In this document: positions 34,327 to 42,181 of the stretch, in pieces | How positions within the stretch are numbered: position 1 is the first letter of the stretch | Layout: every line of letters starts with the position of its first letter | The notes under the pieces: model-generated | Told to the model about the DNA's origin: nothing | What the model saw: only the letters and a program-made list of their open reading frames with translations | Databases searched by the model: none | Translations under genes and position numbers: made by a program | DNA from: UBA7672 sp030824255 | GTDB lineage: Bacteria; Pseudomonadota; Alphaproteobacteria; Caulobacterales; Hyphomonadaceae | Length of the DNA stretch: 64,000 nucleotides | Direction: 5' to 3' | Assembly (NCBI GenBank): GCA_942493305.1 | Contig: OW818686.1 | Span: forward strand, 682,001-746,000

Positions 34327-35175
34327 TTAGACCTCGATCAGCAGCGCAGTTGCATCGTCGGCGGTCTTGAAACGGCCGATCCTGGCGTCGTCGTCGGATG
34401 AGGTTTCCATCTCGCGCAGTTCACGCATCAGCTCGCCGAGGCCGCGCGCGGCCACGGCATCGATCAGCTGTTCGTCGGTGTAGCGGCCATAAGGAGAGAC
34501 GAGGCGATAGTAGCCGTCCGTCATCACCAGCGCCTTCGTGCCGGCGGGGGCGTCGCAATCCTGATAGACGATATGCGCGGCGGCTTCCGGCTGGACGCCG
34601 AACACCCAGTAGCCGTTCGGCGTGTTGTGGATCGCGCGCACATTGGCGAGCCATTGCAGCCGCTCCTCGAAGGAGAGCTCCATCACCTTCTTCGCGCGGC
34701 CCTGCTCATCGGAGGCCTTGGTGGTTTCCCCGAACGTGGTGACGACGCCATCGGGCGTCTTCACGATGCAGATCGAGTCGCCCAGCGTCGCGCCTTCCAA
34801 CCTGCCCTTGCGCACACGCACCCATGTGGCCGCCGCCGTGGGATAGCTGGACAGCGGGGCATCCTTCAGCGGGATCTTCGCTTCGCGTTCCACCGCTGCA
34901 CGGATGCGCGGCAGGAGGCGACCGAACCAGGCCTGCGGAATCTCGCGCGCATCGGCGGGCCCCTTCACGATCTCGTTCGCGAAGATCTCGGCATAGCGCG
35001 CCGCGTCGCTTTCGCCCGCGCTGAAGATGCGAACGGGGCCGACGTCGGTGGCCCCATCGATCACGCAGGCCCATCCACCCGCCTCGTCGAACGCATAGCG
35101 ATCATCGCCCGTGCCGTGCTTCATCACGCCCTTCAGCGTGGAGCCGGGGAAGGAGATCGAGTCGATGAGTTTCAT
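34327..35175 (-). CDS. PP2C-family protein phosphatase-like protein
   Basis: The 282-residue protein has PP2C/SpoIIE-like motifs: VIDGATD (metal aspartate), GATLGDSICIV, VMTDGYYRL and, near the end, TADDATALLIEV with the last metal aspartate. This suggests a metal-dependent Ser/Thr phosphatase. No kinase is adjacent. The gene ends 3 bp after the convergent amidohydrolase gene. Confidence 0.82.
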   Translation of the reverse strand: MKLIDSISFPGSTLKGVMKHGTGDDRYAFDEAGGWACVIDGATDVGPVRIFSAGESDAARYAEIFANEIVKGPADAREIPQAWFGRLLPRIRAAVEREAKIPLKDAPLSSYPTAAATWVRVRKGRLEGATLGDSICIVKTPDGVVTTFGETTKASDEQGRAKKVMELSFEERLQWLANVRAIHNTPNGYWVFGVQPEAAAHIVYQDCDAPAGTKALVMTDGYYRLVSPYGRYTDEQLIDAVAARGLGELMRELREMETSSDDDARIGRFKTADDATALLIEV

Positions 35176-35235
35176 GAGGGCGCTCCGCTGGGCGCCTTCC
35201 TATTGGCTGATCGCGTCAGTGGAAAGCGGCGAGCC

Positions 35236-35448
35236 TCAGGCCGTCTTCGCCTTCAGGGCCTGCGAGAAGTCGGCCAGCGTCTGGATGTAGTCGCCGCTTT
35301 CGCGCAGGCGCTGCACGTAAAGCTCAAGGATCTGGCGCGCGGCCACGCCGGCCTCCAGCCCACACTTCTCCGCCTCTTCGGCGAAGAGCTTTTTAGATTC
35401 GGGGTCCAGCCGGACGGTGAGAGGCTGGCGATTTGCTGTCTTGGTCAT
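35236..35448 (-). CDS. Ribbon-helix-helix DNA-binding protein
   Basis: The 70-residue product reads RQPLTVRLDPESKKLFAEEAEKCGLEAG and matches the CopG/Arc ribbon-helix-helix fold (strand LTVRL then two helices). Such proteins are repressors or antitoxins. No toxin gene is beside it. It is divergent from a second small ribbon-helix-helix gene 107 bp away. Confidence 0.75.
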   Translation of the reverse strand: MTKTANRQPLTVRLDPESKKLFAEEAEKCGLEAGVAARQILELYVQRLRESGDYIQTLADFSQALKAKTA

Positions 35449-35526
35449 GTGTGCCTCGGCGATGGGGAGATTCCATCAGCAGCCAAAGGAAGCCCCCGGC
35501 CTCCGATCGCGAGAATCACCTTGCAG

Positions 35527-35555
35527 GCATTGCAAAGACATTGCAATAGCAATGC
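35527..35555. promoter_or_regulatory. Operator-like repeat cluster before a ribbon-helix-helix gene
   Basis: GCATTGC (35527-35533) and GCAATGC (35549-35555) are inverted repeats. CATTGCAA occurs at 35528-35535 and again at 35539-35546, an 11-bp register, one helical turn. The last half-site touches the ATG at 35556. This arrangement suits binding by ribbon-helix-helix dimers and points to autoregulation. Confidence 0.6.
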
Positions 35556-35741
35556 ATGGCCAAGTCGCCCACCAGCCAGGGGACCAAACCCTTCACCGTC
35601 GTGCTGCCCGAGAAGGCAGCCGATCGCCTTGAAATATTGGTGGAAACCGGCCTCTACGGATCGAACCGCGCCGAGGTCGCGCGGAATATCATCCTTCAGC
35701 ACCTCCAGGAGCTCTGGAAGTCTGGCAAGCTGCCGGGCTGA
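35556..35741 (+). CDS. Second ribbon-helix-helix DNA-binding protein
   Basis: The 61-residue protein has KPFTVVLPEKAADRLEILVETGLYGSNRAEVARNII, a ribbon strand followed by two helices of the CopG/Arc type. It is preceded by operator-like ATTGCAA repeats. It is probably an autoregulated repressor. No toxin partner follows it. It may also control the divergent gene at 35236. Confidence 0.72.
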   Translation: MAKSPTSQGTKPFTVVLPEKAADRLEILVETGLYGSNRAEVARNIILQHLQELWKSGKLPG

Positions 35742-35913
35742 AGCCGGAACGCTTCGTCCATACACATCCCATCCACAGCAAACCCCTTTGAAACCGGGCC
35801 TTCACGGGCGCCGGAAACCTTTCGTTAACCATTGGACGCCAATCGTTCCTCTCAGCCGCCGAGAGATGCTAAAAGCAGCTCACAGCGACCAACCCGGCGA
35901 GGAGGACGCACGC

Positions 35914-36360
35914 ATGAACACCGAGACCCGTGACCCGATCGAGTTCTGCCCCGCCGCCGCCTGCGCGGCCGCGATCGTCCGGATCGAGGGGTTCATCGAC
36001 CATGTGGCGCGCCTGAAAGACGAGGCGCGCCTCGCCCGCTCGCCGGACCTCGTTGCCCAGCTGGATGCGATCTCTGACGAGTTGATCCTCGCCGCCGACG
36101 AAGCGCGCGACCGTCTTGCCCAGGTGGAAGCGATCTCGTCCGCCGGCGCCATGGCGCAACTCCTTGCGGCCATCCGCGACGTGCGCGTGCGCGATGACGC
36201 GGAGCGCGTGCGCGCGAAAGACCTTGAGGCAAAGGCCATTCGCTTCCTTGCCAACGCCAACCTTTACGAAGCGAGCTTCTGCCGGACACTGAGCGGCACG
36301 AAGCTGGGCGGCAGGCTTTTCATCCAGCCCGCGCACGACGCAGAGCGCCGCATCTCGTAA
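35914..36360 (+). CDS. Hypothetical mainly helical protein
   Basis: The 148-residue protein is not recognised. It begins MNTETRDPIEFCPAAACAAA, is rich in Ala, Asp and Arg, and is predicted to be almost all helix with a possible coiled coil around VAQLDAISDELILAADEARDRLAQ. GGAGG sits 10 bp upstream of the ATG at 35914, which argues it is translated. Longer antisense and upstream readings were not kept. Confidence 0.55.
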   Translation: MNTETRDPIEFCPAAACAAAIVRIEGFIDHVARLKDEARLARSPDLVAQLDAISDELILAADEARDRLAQVEAISSAGAMAQLLAAIRDVRVRDDAERVRAKDLEAKAIRFLANANLYEASFCRTLSGTKLGGRLFIQPAHDAERRIS

Positions 36361-36441
36361 CCTGCGCCCGCTGCCATTTCCGTGTTGCCCTGCCCGCTCG
36401 ACGCGCGCAGGGTCGCGCCGGACAGTGGACAGGGGGCAATC

Positions 36442-37056
36442 ATGATCCGGCAGGCCATTCTTGGCGCAACCATCGCTGCATTCGCAGCGCCGGTCGCACA
36501 GGCACAGGATGCGTACATTGGCGAGATCCGCGAATTCGCGCTCGACTTCTGTCCGAAGGGCTGGGCGCCCGCCAACGGCGCCAGCGTGCAGATCGCACAG
36601 AACGCCCCGCTCTTCAGCCTGCTCGGCACACGCTTCGGCGGCGATGGCGTCCGCACATTCAACCTGCCCAACATCACGCCAACCACAACCGCGGCGACCT
36701 CCACGCAACTGGCAGGCGGCGAAGCCCGCATCTACGAGCATTGCGATCTCGAGGGCTGGAATCTTCCGCTCGGCCTTGGCGATTTCCGCCCGGGCGACCT
36801 GCGCGCGCCTTACAGCGACAACAACGTCTCATCCGTGCTCGCCTCACCCGGCTGGCAGGTCACATTGTTCGACGGCCCCAATTTCGACGGCGAATCCGTA
36901 ACCGTGACAGGCCAGGAAACCTGTCTGGTGGCCAGCAACTTCAATGATCGCACATCCAGCATCCGCGTGACCCGTGCGCCTGCGGGCACAGCTGCGGTCG
37001 CCAGCAAGACGCAGACCTGCATCGCGACGCAGGGCCTGTTCCCGTCAAGAAACTAG
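36442..37056 (+). CDS. Secreted fusion of a phage tail-collar-like domain and a beta/gamma-crystallin-like domain
   Basis: The 204-residue product has a signal peptide (about residues 1-22). Residues 24-78 match the tail-collar (Mdp-type) domain, YIGEIREFALDFCPKGWAPANG and TFNLPNI. Residues about 96-190 resemble beta/gamma-crystallin or the I36 inhibitor fold, with YEHCDLEGWNLPLG, DNNVSSVLASPGW and SNFNDRTSSIRV, including the ND-x-x-SS calcium-site pattern, and three further cysteines. The gene is not in a prophage. AGGGGGC precedes the ATG. Function unknown, probably surface-exposed. Confidence 0.78.
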   Translation: MIRQAILGATIAAFAAPVAQAQDAYIGEIREFALDFCPKGWAPANGASVQIAQNAPLFSLLGTRFGGDGVRTFNLPNITPTTTAATSTQLAGGEARIYEHCDLEGWNLPLGLGDFRPGDLRAPYSDNNVSSVLASPGWQVTLFDGPNFDGESVTVTGQETCLVASNFNDRTSSIRVTRAPAGTAAVASKTQTCIATQGLFPSRN

Positions 37057-37064
37057 ATGCTCTG

Positions 37065-37090
37065 GACTGCCGGGCAGGAGCCCGGCGGTC
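37065..37090. terminator. Hairpin between convergent genes
   Basis: GCCGGGC and GCCCGGC, with outer GAC/GTC pairs around single mismatches, form a strong stem with an AGGA loop between the collar-crystallin gene and yebC. It lacks a T-tract; it may still serve as a bidirectional end. Confidence 0.45.
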
Positions 37091-37094
37091 GCAC

Positions 37095-37844
37095 TCATCC
37101 GGCCAGACGCGCCATCTCGGCGTCGCTCAGCTCGTAATTGCCGTAGACGTTCTGCACGTCGTCGCAGTCTTCCAGCTCTTCGAGCATCTTCATCAGCTTG
37201 TCGGCATTTTCGCCTTCGACGCTGACGGTGTTGAGCGGCTTCCAGATCAGCGCCGTCGATGTCGGCGCTGTCTTGATCTTGCCTTCGAGGGCGGCCGCCA
37301 CTTCGGCAAGGTCTGCACGTGCGGTGTAGATGTAGTGCCCGTCCGCATCGCTGGAGACGTCGGATGCGCCGGCCTCAAGCGCTGCCTCCATGATCGCGTC
37401 TTCGCTGCCCGCTTCCGGCGGATAGACGATCTCGCCGACATGCTCGAAGCCGGAGGACACGGCGCCGGTCTGGCCGAGATTGCCGCCATGGTGCGTGAAG
37501 CTCGTGCGCACATCCGTCGCCGCGCGGTTCTTGTTGTCAGTGGAGCATTCCACGATCAGGCCGACGCCGCCGGGCGCGAAGCCCTCATAGCGGATCGCTT
37601 CATAGTTGGCGCCGTCGCCGCCGGCGCCCTTGTCGATGGCGCGCTGGATATTGTCCTTGGGCATCGACGCCGCCTTGGCGTTGTTGACGGCCAGACGCAG
37701 GCGCGGGTTGAAGTTCACGTCCGCCATGCCGCTCTTGGCGGCGACGGTGATCTCTTTCGCCAGCTTCGAGAACAGCTTGGCCTTGGCCTTGTCGGCCTTG
37801 CCCTTGCGGTGCTGGATGTTGGCCCATTTGCTATGGCCGGCCAT
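37095..37844 (-). CDS. yebC: YebC/PmpR family transcriptional regulator/translation factor
   Basis: The 249-residue protein starts MAGHSKWANIQHRKGKAD, the diagnostic YebC N-terminus, and has DNIQRAIDKGAGG and LIVECSTDNKNRAATDVR. YebC-family proteins bind DNA in PmpR and have recently been linked to translation of proline-rich stretches. The ATG at 37844 is preferred to the upstream one at 37916, which adds non-family residues. It is divergent from the following lipoprotein gene. Confidence 0.96.
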   Translation of the reverse strand: MAGHSKWANIQHRKGKADKAKAKLFSKLAKEITVAAKSGMADVNFNPRLRLAVNNAKAASMPKDNIQRAIDKGAGGDGANYEAIRYEGFAPGGVGLIVECSTDNKNRAATDVRTSFTHHGGNLGQTGAVSSGFEHVGEIVYPPEAGSEDAIMEAALEAGASDVSSDADGHYIYTARADLAEVAAALEGKIKTAPTSTALIWKPLNTVSVEGENADKLMKMLEELEDCDDVQNVYGNYELSDAEMARLAG

Positions 37845-38050
37845 GGTGGGCCTCTCTCTCGGGTCGTGATCGGGTGATGGACCGTCCCGATAGCCCACCG
37901 CCGCCCCAGGAAGCAAGCAGGCGCCCCAGCCGGGAGACGCCCAGACCTTTCAATTTCACCGGTCGGATTAGGCAATTTCTCAGCCCCGCCTGCAACACTG
38001 GCACAGCAGGCAAGGCGTCGTCCGCCGGGCCGGCAGGATTGGGGAATCAC

Positions 38051-38584
38051 ATGAAAACGCTTCAGGCGGGCGCCGTCATCGCCTCTGCCCTCGCCGTATC
38101 CGGCTGCGAATTCCGCACGGCCGCCGACGTGGAGGCCGAGCTTGAGGCTCATTATGGCAAGATCGGCGCGGTCGATCCCGACATCGTGGGTGTGAACGCC
38201 ATGGCGGCCGAGGCGGAGCAATTTCAGTTCCTGACGATCGGACCGGGCCAGTGGCGCGCCACCAACACGGTCAGCGGCGAAGGCCGGCGCGAGGTCACCC
38301 AGCGCTGCCACGCCTATCCACGCCGCATCGATCAAGCGCTCGATCTCACGCCGGTCTGGTCGATGACCAAGGACTGCAAGATCAAGACGGGATGGAGCTA
38401 CGGCGCCTACACGATCGAATACGCGTGCAATGACGGAAACAGCCGGATGAATGCCACCGCCCGTGTCACCGGCGATTTCGAGAAGCGCTACCTCGTCGAG
38501 ACGAAGATAAACTATGCGACACCCGGCCAACGCGCGCAGACCCTGACGACGACGACAACCGCCGAACGCATCGGCGACTGCTAG
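38051..38584 (+). CDS. DUF3617-like lipoprotein
   Basis: The 177-residue product has a lipoprotein signal ending in SALAVSGC and a body with GPGQWRATNTVSG and three later cysteines ending in AERIGDC. This matches the small exported DUF3617-type proteins, of unknown role. A second member lies 103 bp downstream, suggesting a local duplication or a paired function. Confidence 0.7.
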   Translation: MKTLQAGAVIASALAVSGCEFRTAADVEAELEAHYGKIGAVDPDIVGVNAMAAEAEQFQFLTIGPGQWRATNTVSGEGRREVTQRCHAYPRRIDQALDLTPVWSMTKDCKIKTGWSYGAYTIEYACNDGNSRMNATARVTGDFEKRYLVETKINYATPGQRAQTLTTTTTAERIGDC

Positions 38585-38687
38585 CGGGACTATTCGTTGA
38601 GGCTGTTGATCCTCACGTGACAGCCTTTTCAGGTGGTCTTCGCCGCGGCACGGCGTAGCTTCCGGGTAGAACCGGAGGATGTATCCC

Positions 38688-39200
38688 ATGAAAAGCATGC
38701 TGATGGCGGCTGTCGCCGCACTGACCCTTGCCGCGTGCGGCGGGTCCGAGACCTCCGCCCCCACAGCTACAGGCGAGACGCCCGTGGCTGCGACTGCAGC
38801 TCCCGCAGCTGCGCCAGCCGGACCCAGCGGACCCATTGCGGGCCGATGGGAGGTCAGCGTCAGCGCGGCAGGCATGACCGTGGCGCCAACGGAGATCTGC
38901 TACGAGCGCCAGATCACGATGGAAGAAGCCCAGAAGATGCAACAGCAGGCGGGCATCACGTGCAGCGAGGAAACCTACGCGGCTGATGGCAAGTCAGGCC
39001 ATTCGGTCTGCACGATGAGCGACATGAAGATTACCTCGGACTACAATGTCACCGGCGATTTCAGCAGCGCCTACACGATGGAGATGACCAGCTCGATCGA
39101 CCCGGCCATGCCCGGCATGCCCAACCCGTCGACCACCACCATCGCGATGAAGCGCCTGGGTGACTGCACGGCGGATACGCCTCGCGCGCCCATGCCGTAG
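38688..39200 (+). CDS. DUF3617-like lipoprotein, second copy
   Basis: The 170-residue protein has a lipobox (LTLAAC) and an Ala/Pro linker, then IAGRWEVSVSAAGM, a CYERQITMEEAQKMQ cysteine motif, CSEETYAADG and a final RLGDC. The GGAGG at 38674 fits the ATG at 38688 at 9-bp spacing, so that start is used. It ends in a strong terminator at 39228. Confidence 0.78.
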   Translation: MKSMLMAAVAALTLAACGGSETSAPTATGETPVAATAAPAAAPAGPSGPIAGRWEVSVSAAGMTVAPTEICYERQITMEEAQKMQQQAGITCSEETYAADGKSGHSVCTMSDMKITSDYNVTGDFSSAYTMEMTSSIDPAMPGMPNPSTTTIAMKRLGDCTADTPRAPMP

Positions 39201-39227
39201 GCCAGTTTCCACCTCGGTTTTCAAAAC

Positions 39228-39264
39228 AGCGGCGGCAGGTCTATACCTGCCGCCGCTGACTTTT
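39228..39264 (+). terminator. Strong rho-independent terminator
   Basis: GCGGCGGCAGGT pairs with ACCTGCCGCCGC across a CTAT loop, extended by an A-T pair, and TGACTTTT follows. It lies 28 bp after the second DUF3617-like gene and before tesB. Confidence 0.88.
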
Positions 39265-39321
39265 CCGGGACGCTGGCGCAAGACCCGCCCCCGGCCAACC
39301 ACCTCCCTTGGGACCTTTGCC

Positions 39322-40212
39322 ATGACTGAGCCCTTCACCGCCGATCCTGTCGCCGAGCTGGTCAACCTGCTCGACCTCGAGCGCATCGAGGTGAACCTGT
39401 TCCGTGGCCAATCGCCCGACGATGGCGTGAAGCGCGTGTTCGGCGGCCAGGTGATCGCGCAGGCGCTGGTCGCCGCCTACCGCACGGTGGAAGACCGGGT
39501 CTGCCACTCGCTGCACGCCTACTTCATCCGGCCGGGCGATCCGACCGTTCCGATCCTCTACGAGGTGGACCGCGCCCGCGATGGCAAGAGCTTCGCCACG
39601 CGCCGCGTCGTCGCCATCCAGCATGGCGAACAGATCTTCAACCTCGCGGCGTCCTTCCAGGCGCCCGAGGAAGGCTTTACGCACCAGTCGCCCATGCCCG
39701 ACACCAAGAAGCCCGCCGACCTCAAGAGCGAGGACGAGCTTCGCGCCATGGCGAAGGACCACATCCCGAAAGAGCTGCAGCGACAGTTCGCGCGCCCGCG
39801 CCCGATCGAGCTGCGCCCCGTCGATCCACGCCAGATGATTTCGCCGGTCAAGACCGAAGCAAAAAAGCAGATGTGGATGCGGGTTCGCGGCAAGGTTGAT
39901 CCCGCCAACATCCCGCTGCAGCAATGCCTGCTGGCCTATGCGTCCGACATGGGCATCCTCGACACGGCGACCAAGCCGCATGGCGTCAACTGGTTCACCG
40001 GCGGGGTGCAGATGGCCTCGCTCGACCACGCGATGTGGTTCCATGAACCGTTCGATATCTCGGACTGGCTGCTCTACACGATGGATTCGCCATCGGCCTC
40101 CGGCGCACGTGGCTTCAACCGTGGCGAAGTCTTCACCGAGGCGGGCAAACTTGCGGCGTCAGTCACGCAGGAAGGCCTGATGCGGCCCCGCGACTCGAAG
40201 TTCAAGAACTAG
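39322..40212 (+). CDS. tesB: Acyl-CoA thioesterase II
   Basis: TesB hydrolyses acyl-CoA to free acid and CoA. The 296-residue double-hotdog protein has VFGGQVIAQALVAAYRTV, HSLHAYFIRPGDP and RVVAIQHGEQIFNL in the first hotdog and a catalytic-site pattern around SLDHAMWFHEPFDISDWLLY in the second. Length and motif order are normal. The ATG at 39322 comes just after a terminator, so it has its own promoter. Confidence 0.95.
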   Translation: MTEPFTADPVAELVNLLDLERIEVNLFRGQSPDDGVKRVFGGQVIAQALVAAYRTVEDRVCHSLHAYFIRPGDPTVPILYEVDRARDGKSFATRRVVAIQHGEQIFNLAASFQAPEEGFTHQSPMPDTKKPADLKSEDELRAMAKDHIPKELQRQFARPRPIELRPVDPRQMISPVKTEAKKQMWMRVRGKVDPANIPLQQCLLAYASDMGILDTATKPHGVNWFTGGVQMASLDHAMWFHEPFDISDWLLYTMDSPSASGARGFNRGEVFTEAGKLAASVTQEGLMRPRDSKFKN

Positions 40213-40232
40213 CCCGTCAGCCGTCTCGATCT

Positions 40233-41345
40233 CTAGCTGCGCCATGTATCCACCACGTCGCCGCCGAACACGGCGTGCTGGCGCAGGCGGGGCGTGAACA
40301 GGCTGTAGAGCATACGCAGGTCGGGCGCGCTTACCGCATCGAGCGCAGCGAGATGTTCAGGCGACAGCGTCGTCGCGAGCGCGGCCATGTTCTCAGCAAC
40401 CTGACCCGCACGGCTCACGCCCATCAGCGTTGCAGCAACCCCCGGCCGATTGATCACCCACGACAGGGCGACCTGCGCGGGGCTAGCGCCAATCGCATCC
40501 GCCACGCGACGTACTTCGTCGACGATCTTCCAGTTGCGCTCGGTGAAAAGCGTGTCGCCGAATGGGTTGGCGCCATCCAGCCGCTTGTCGTCATGCGGGC
40601 GGTCCTCGCCCTGCACGGCCATCTCGCGCGGCAATCCGCCCGACCGGGGCGCGCCCGACTCGACTGACGCCCGGTCGTACTTTCCGGTCAGGAGACCATA
40701 TGCAAGCGGACTCCATGGCTGGATCGCCATGCCGAACTCAGCGGCCAACGGTACGTGTTCATCCTCGATGTCCCGGTTCGCGAGCGAGTAGAAATACTGC
40801 AGCGCGATCGGTCCCGGCATGCCGCGGACCGCTGCAAGCGTTGCAATTTTGGCGACATACCACGCCGGCGAATTCGACATGCCCCAGTAGCGGATCTTGC
40901 CTGACCGCACGAGGCCAGCCATCGTCTCCAGCAACTCCTCCGCCGGCGTCACCGAATCCCAAACGTGGAGCCAGTAGAGATCGACATGATCGGTGCGCAG
41001 CCGTTTGAGAGACCCGTTCAACGCATTGTGCAGACGCCTTGCACCACTACCTCCGCCGGAGACGCCGCCGCCCGCAGAGAACCCCGCCTTGGTTGCAATG
41101 ACAATCTCGTCACGCAGGCCACGCTCCGCGATCAGGTCGCCCAGCATCTCTTCGCTGCGTCCTCCGGAATAGACGTCCGCCGTATCAACGAAGTTTCCCC
41201 CGGCCTCGACATAGGCGTTGAAGATGTCGCGCGAGCCTTCCTCTCCAACTCCCCAGCGCGCCGTGCCGAACGTCATCGTTCCCAGCGCGAAAGGACTGAC
41301 GACGAGGCCGGATTTACCGAGCGCGCGAAATTGCCTGGGAGGCAT
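40233..41345 (-). CDS. Aldo/keto reductase, TetR-controlled
   Basis: The 370-residue enzyme has the tetrad D/Y in FVDTADVYSGG, K in VIATKAGF and H in LYWLHVWD, plus VSRAGQVAENMAAL for the cofactor. It is the YajO/YeaE-like class. It is divergent from a TetR gene with an inverted repeat in the 70-bp spacer, so it is probably induced by some carbonyl or electrophile. Confidence 0.9.
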   Translation of the reverse strand: MPPRQFRALGKSGLVVSPFALGTMTFGTARWGVGEEGSRDIFNAYVEAGGNFVDTADVYSGGRSEEMLGDLIAERGLRDEIVIATKAGFSAGGGVSGGGSGARRLHNALNGSLKRLRTDHVDLYWLHVWDSVTPAEELLETMAGLVRSGKIRYWGMSNSPAWYVAKIATLAAVRGMPGPIALQYFYSLANRDIEDEHVPLAAEFGMAIQPWSPLAYGLLTGKYDRASVESGAPRSGGLPREMAVQGEDRPHDDKRLDGANPFGDTLFTERNWKIVDEVRRVADAIGASPAQVALSWVINRPGVAATLMGVSRAGQVAENMAALATTLSPEHLAALDAVSAPDLRMLYSLFTPRLRQHAVFGGDVVDTWRS

Positions 41346-41355
41346 GGGGGGCGTC

Positions 41356-41377
41356 TTTCATATCGATTGATACGAAA
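41356..41377. promoter_or_regulatory. TetR operator candidate
   Basis: TTTCATATC, 4 bp, GATACGAAA is a near-perfect 9-bp inverted repeat. A further half-site GATATGAAA is at 41423-41431, over the tetR start. Both lie in the divergent promoter region of the reductase and the TetR gene. Confidence 0.7.
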
Positions 41378-41416
41378 CAATGCGCCCATTGTGCCGGAGC
41401 CGTCAACACTTCTATA

Positions 41417-42040
41417 GTGACCGATATGAAACAACCTTCCGACATGCCATCCCGGAAAATCGGACGCCCGCTTTCGTTCGATCGAGACGCTGCGCTGGCG
41501 CAGGCGATGCTGTCTTTCTGGCGGCACGGCTATGAAGCGACGTCACTGAGCGATCTGACGTCCGCGATGGGCATCACCGCTCCCAGTATTTATGGGGCGT
41601 TCGGAGACAAGAAGACGCTCTTCCTGGAGGCGGTACAGCTCTATGTTTCCGGGCCTGTGAACGCCGAGACCATCATTGATTCCGCGCCAACGTCACGACA
41701 CGCAGCCGCAGGCCTTCTTGAGGCATCGGCGGTTGGCTTCACAGGTCGCGACACTCCCAGGGGATGTCTGCTTGCGAGTTCCACAATCAGCTGTTCAGCA
41801 GCTGCCGCGGACGTGCAGGCGGAACTGGCCTCCATCCGCCGAAAGATCGAGACGCGGCTGAAAGAGAAGATCTTGCGCGACACGAAGACAGGCGCAGCGC
41901 CGCCAGAAGCAAACGCCGGCGCGCTGGCGGGCCACATCATGGCCGTCATTCAAGGGATGTCGACCTTGGCCCGCGACGGCGCGAGCCGGGAGAAGCTGCG
42001 CCAGATAGCGGCCGCCGCGATGCTGGGCTGGCCAGCCTGA
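41417..42040 (+). CDS. TetR/AcrR-family transcriptional repressor
   Basis: The 207-residue protein has an N-terminal helix-turn-helix (AMLSFWRHGYEATSLSDLTSAMGITAPSIYGAFGDK) and a variable ligand domain with CLLASSTISCSAAAADVQ, as in YcdC/YxaF-type regulators. It probably represses itself and the divergent aldo/keto reductase through the repeat at 41356. The GTG at 41417 and ATG at 41426 are both possible starts. Confidence 0.92.
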   Translation: MTDMKQPSDMPSRKIGRPLSFDRDAALAQAMLSFWRHGYEATSLSDLTSAMGITAPSIYGAFGDKKTLFLEAVQLYVSGPVNAETIIDSAPTSRHAAAGLLEASAVGFTGRDTPRGCLLASSTISCSAAAADVQAELASIRRKIETRLKEKILRDTKTGAAPPEANAGALAGHIMAVIQGMSTLARDGASREKLRQIAAAAMLGWPA

Positions 42041-42181
42041 GCTACGGGAAATGGCGCTGATGCGAGCCGTGAACCTCGCCGCTTCATTTCCCACCTGCAA
42101 CCATCGGAAAAGCGGCGCCATGAAGCTTGGCGCGCAGCCTCGACCGTGATTTGAGTCCTCCTGGGGCATGCGGAGATCGCG

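Noticed and set aside
35236..35741. Toxin-antitoxin module
   Set aside because: Both genes are antitoxin-like DNA binders and no toxin is adjacent.
34573..36360. A 595-codon plus-strand reading through the PP2C and RHH genes
   Set aside because: Only the last 148 codons have a ribosome-binding site; the rest is antisense to PP2C.
36442..37056. Prophage remnant
   Set aside because: A tail-collar domain alone, with a signal peptide and no phage genes nearby, does not support it.
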